From NCBI GenBank assembly GCA_014377705.1, contig JACMPC010000036.1:1-43897 (forward strand): a stretch of DNA of 43,897 bases, given 5' to 3'. Origin of the DNA: Dermatophilaceae bacterium. GTDB lineage: Bacteria; Actinomycetota; Actinomycetes; Actinomycetales; Dermatophilaceae. Numbering within the stretch: position 1 is the first letter of the stretch; each line of letters opens with the position of its first letter. This document shows positions 41,613 through 43,897 of this stretch, in pieces. The notes under the pieces are model-generated. The model was not told the origin of the DNA. It did no database searches and saw nothing but the letters and a program-made list of their open reading frames with translations. Both the position numbers and the translations under genes were made by a program.

Positions 41613-42155
41613 CCGACATCACCGCAGGCCAGAGGCTCTGTCCCGATCCGGGATGAGGGCCTTTGGGGTGTCTGGAGGCAAAGTACAGCAGCAAAGTACA
41701 GCAGTTGATCGCTGGACCGCAGTCATGCAGCCTCTCCCACCAGGTCCGCAGTCGGTCGGAAGGCGTCGCGTCAACTTCGCCCAGAAAGACGCAATGGGGT
41801 CCCTCAGGCCAGTGTGCTGGCCGGCCCTACGGGGGCCGTGAGCAGACTCGTACCGACCATTTGCTGGCCGCCACTGATTACCTGGGCTGGAAGTCTGCGC
41901 CCGCTGCCGGGTGGCGGCCAAGGAGTGGGAGGAGTTCGTGGCGTGCCGGGCGATGGAGCACGATTCCCCGTCGCTGCTGGTGCCGGCGTGCCCCCGGTCC
42001 ATGTCGCCTCCTCGCTCGGAGGATCCGGGCGTGATTGACGCATAGGCATCCCTCGGTGGCACCTCATGCCCATGTGGTTCCCTGGCAGCCGTCACGAGGT
42101 GAGCAGCTGACGGATCCGATCCGAGGGATTCTTTGCCTTGGCCCGGGAGGTGGTG
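41613..42155. other. 543-base region without a recognisable gene after tRNA-Ala
   Basis: No open frame here has a convincing start, ribosome-binding site or protein pattern. The first 60 bases hold small palindromes (CAGAG/CTCTG near 41630, TCCCG/CGGGA near 41641-41653) that may terminate the tRNA transcript. A 13-base direct repeat follows at 41679. Around 41900-41990 one frame reads CARCRVAAKEWEEFVACRAM, perhaps a scrap of a protein, and another, near 42066-42100, reads HLMPMWFPGSRHEVSS then TGA. Together with the decayed ATPase genes beyond, this looks like degraded DNA. Confidence 0.5.
41679..41704. repeat. Two 13-base direct repeats
   Basis: CAAAGTACAGCAG occurs twice head to tail (41679-41691 and 41692-41704), 67 bases after tRNA-Ala. 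The unit is A/T-richer than its surroundings. It may be a slippage product or a scar of an insertion. Confidence 0.7.
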
Positions 42156-42895
42156 TCAGCCTGCGGCCAGGCTGGTTTCGACAGAGCGCAATCCGTTGAG
42201 GTCGTGGACGCCGGTCGCCTGGGCTGCGGCTCGGGCAATGGGGACGTGTGGGAAGCCGGCTTTGAAGTGTTGCGTCAGGTGAGTCCCCTGGCGGATGCGC
42301 TGCATGCGTTTCGCGTGCACCCGCAGGACACGTTCGGTCAGTCCGTGTTCGGGTAGGTCGGCCAAGTTCAGGGCCCCATCAGGCTGCGCTCGACGGTGAG
42401 GTTCGGGGCGTCGGTGGTGTGGACCCGGTTGAGCACGGGCCCTGCCAGTGCCATCCGATCCTGTTCCAGTCTCTGGGTGAAGTAGGCCGCTTCGCGCAAC
42501 GCGTCGGGTTCTGGGGTGGCCACGACCAGGAATCTGGTCCCGGGTGGAAGGAACCCAGCCGCTGTGGGGCGTCGAGGAAGTCGAGAGCGGAACGCGAGGG
42601 TGGCGTGTCCACGATGATCAGGTCCCAGCGCCCATCCACATCGGCCTGGGCACGCAGTTGGCCCAGTTTCTCCATGGCCATGTAGTCCTGGGTGCCGGTG
42701 AAGGAGGAAGACATGGATTGGTAGAAAGGGTTGGCGAAGATCGCCTGGGCCTGGTCGGGGGCTGCGTGGGTCTCTACGGTCTCGTCGAAGGTGCGCTTCA
42801 TGTCCAGCATCATTGCCTCGAGGAGGCCGCCGGCCGTGAGGTCCACGTCGGGTACCACGCGTGGGACGTTGTCCAGGTGCTCAAGGCCCATCGAC
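42156..42895 (-). pseudogene. Remnant of second ArsA/Get3-type ATPase (Rv3680-like)
   Basis: Pieces of a second anion-transporting-ATPase-type protein in different frames. From ~42895 down: [20 protein letters not shown], then [17 protein letters not shown] and [20 protein letters not shown], with the Walker-B/switch region [20 protein letters not shown] at ~42600. At ~42545 the frame breaks and a stretch of ~70 codons expected in the family is absent; reading resumes as [20 protein letters not shown] and ends in a stop at 42368. The C-terminal end (LTERVLRVHAKRMQRIRQGT to VHDLNGLRSVETSLAAG) is in yet another frame, ending at 42156. The N-terminal P-loop is missing: the sequence runs directly from the end of the first ATPase. 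It cannot make a working enzyme. Confidence 0.82.
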
Positions 42896-43779
42896 TGGGT
42901 GGGCCGACCCAACGATGCCAGGGCGGCGCGCTCTGCTGCTTCCAGGGCGACCCGGTTCGCGGCGTCGACGGCCTCACCGACCAGCGCGTCGACGACCGCG
43001 GCTGAGGTGGGCAGACCCGCGGCCGTCAACCCGGTGGTGATCTCGGCCCGAGGCAACTGCCGGCGCTGGGCCTGGTGAGGTCCCCGGCGCTGAGAACGGG
43101 CTTTCGCACCATGTTGATCAGCACCCCACCGACCGGCAGGCCGCTCCCGCGCAGCTCCGCCACCACGTCCACGGTCTCCTGGGTGGGCATCTCCTCGAGC
43201 AGGGTCACGACATGCACCGTGGTCTGCCCCGAGCGCAGCACCTCCATGATCGATTCGGCCTGTTCGCGCACGGGCCCGACCCGAGCCAGGCCGGCGACCT
43301 GCTGGTTGACGTTGAGGAATCGCGCGACGCGCCCAGTTGGCGGGGCGTCCACCACGACGGCGTCGTACCGGGCGCCGTCCGACTGGGACGTTTGCAGGGC
43401 TTGGCAGATCCTGCCGGTCAGGAATACGTCGCGAAGTCCTGGGGCGATGGTGGTGACGAAGTCCAGGAGGCCCAGTCTGCCCAGGGCCCACCTCGCCCGA
43501 CCGAGGTGGTAGACGGTCGGCAGGTACTCCAGCAGGGCATCCTCGACGTCAACGGCCAGAGCATAGACCCTCACCACCACCCCCGACGACCGCGACGGGA
43601 CGCTCGGCGTAGGGCAGCGGCGGGCAGCCGAACAACTGCGCGATGCCTTGGCGGCCCTCCACCTCAATAAGCAGCGTGCGCCGGCCCCCCGAAGCCAGCG
43701 TGATCGCGGCAGCCGCCGCCAAGGTCGTCTTGCCGGCACCTCCCATGCCGGTCACCACATGCAGTCGGGCGCCAAGCTA
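42896..43779 (-). pseudogene. Remnant of first ArsA/Get3-type ATPase (Rv3679-like)
   Basis: A first ATPase relative, broken into three frames. It starts near 43758 with VVTGMGGAGKTTLAAAAAIT; the P-loop GxGGxGKTT is intact, but the signature Lys of this family (GKGG) is Met. An in-frame TAG at 43777-43779 sits just before it, where GDQLGARLHVVTG would be natural, suggesting a Gln-to-stop change. After RPVAVVGGGGEG an extra G in GAGGGTC (~43573) shifts the frame; reading resumes as [20 protein letters not shown] with [21 protein letters not shown] third frame begins near 43075 ([20 protein letters not shown]) and ends at LASLGRPTQ, where it runs into the second ATPase. In mycobacteria the intact pair sits beside whiB4. 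Confidence 0.82.
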
Positions 43780-43897
43780 GTCGCCGGGGTCTGAGGGCAC
43801 GTCCTCGACCCTCAACCTCATCGGGCACCACGGCTCGCCACCGGTTCAGCGGCTGATGATGACGCTGGCATTCAGGCTGAGCACCATAAGGGCAGCA
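43780..43897. other. Window end upstream of the decayed ATPase genes
   Basis: Only 118 bases are available. On the minus strand an ATG near 43821 opens a frame reading MRLRVEDVPSDPGD into the TAG that precedes the first ATPase, possibly the original N-terminus of that gene. Nothing else can be supported. Confidence 0.35.

Noticed and set aside
41679-41704. 13-base repeats considered as an attachment site of tRNA-Ala
   Set aside because: The repeat does not match the tRNA 3' end, and no integrase is present.
41841-42040. Search for a whiB4 gene beside the ATPase remnants, as in mycobacteria
   Set aside because: The expected four-cysteine pattern and the G-V-W-G-G turn are absent in all frames I read.

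Overview
The window is high-GC DNA with dense gene packing, frequent GTG starts and several 1-4 base stop/start overlaps. The gene families point to an actinobacterium: DUF3027, DUF2530, an XPB-C-like protein without a helicase motor, a DtxR/IdeR regulator with every metal ligand intact, SepX/GlpR downstream of galU-moeA, serC next to a citrate synthase 2, and a c-di-AMP riboswitch before an NlpC/P60 gene. Micrococcales, perhaps near Intrasporangiaceae/Dermatophilaceae, is a reasonable guess, but the sequence alone does not fix the family.

Layout. Bases 1-7.7 kb hold a DUF4190-like membrane protein, HMG-CoA lyase (mvaB) with an L7/L12-like protein overlapping it, the XPB-C-like protein, a Pro/Gly-rich one-pass membrane protein, a broken MFS gene, and a cold-shock protein followed by DUF3027. 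From 7.7 to 17.8 kb come DUF2530 and a divergent NCS2 purine permease, a marR-MFS-micropeptide operon, a secreted lytic transglycosylase, a DUF3048 lipoprotein, serC, citrate synthase, a CopC-like protein and a small conserved protein. From 18 to 22.6 kb come a threonine-aldolase-like lyase, an unexplained structured segment with a leader ORF and promoter, a RutE-like nitroreductase, a DtxR regulator, a ydaO-type riboswitch with NlpC/P60, and tRNA-Arg(CCT). From 22.7 to 29.3 kb come a 1415-residue DUF4011/SF1 helicase/Vsr-like nuclease, a succinyl-CoA:acetate CoA-transferase and mscL.

From 29.3 to 41.3 kb come a SAF-domain protein overlapping mtnP, an FmdB-type zinc ribbon protein, a CPA1 cation/proton antiporter, a divergent penicillin-acylase-type hydrolase, 5-formyl-THF cyclo-ligase, then the overlapping run galU-moeA-moaC-moaB-GNAT and sepX. 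After tRNA-Ala(CGC) at 41.54 kb the sequence changes character: about 540 bases without a recognisable gene, then a heavily damaged pair of ArsA/Get3-type ATPase genes that runs almost to the window edge.

Most of the window is conserved housekeeping DNA. The places most worth a second look are the structured segment at 19.2-19.4 kb, the helicase-nuclease at 22.8-27.0 kb, the 29-residue peptide overlapping the MFS stop at 11.5 kb, and the decayed ATPase locus beside tRNA-Ala.
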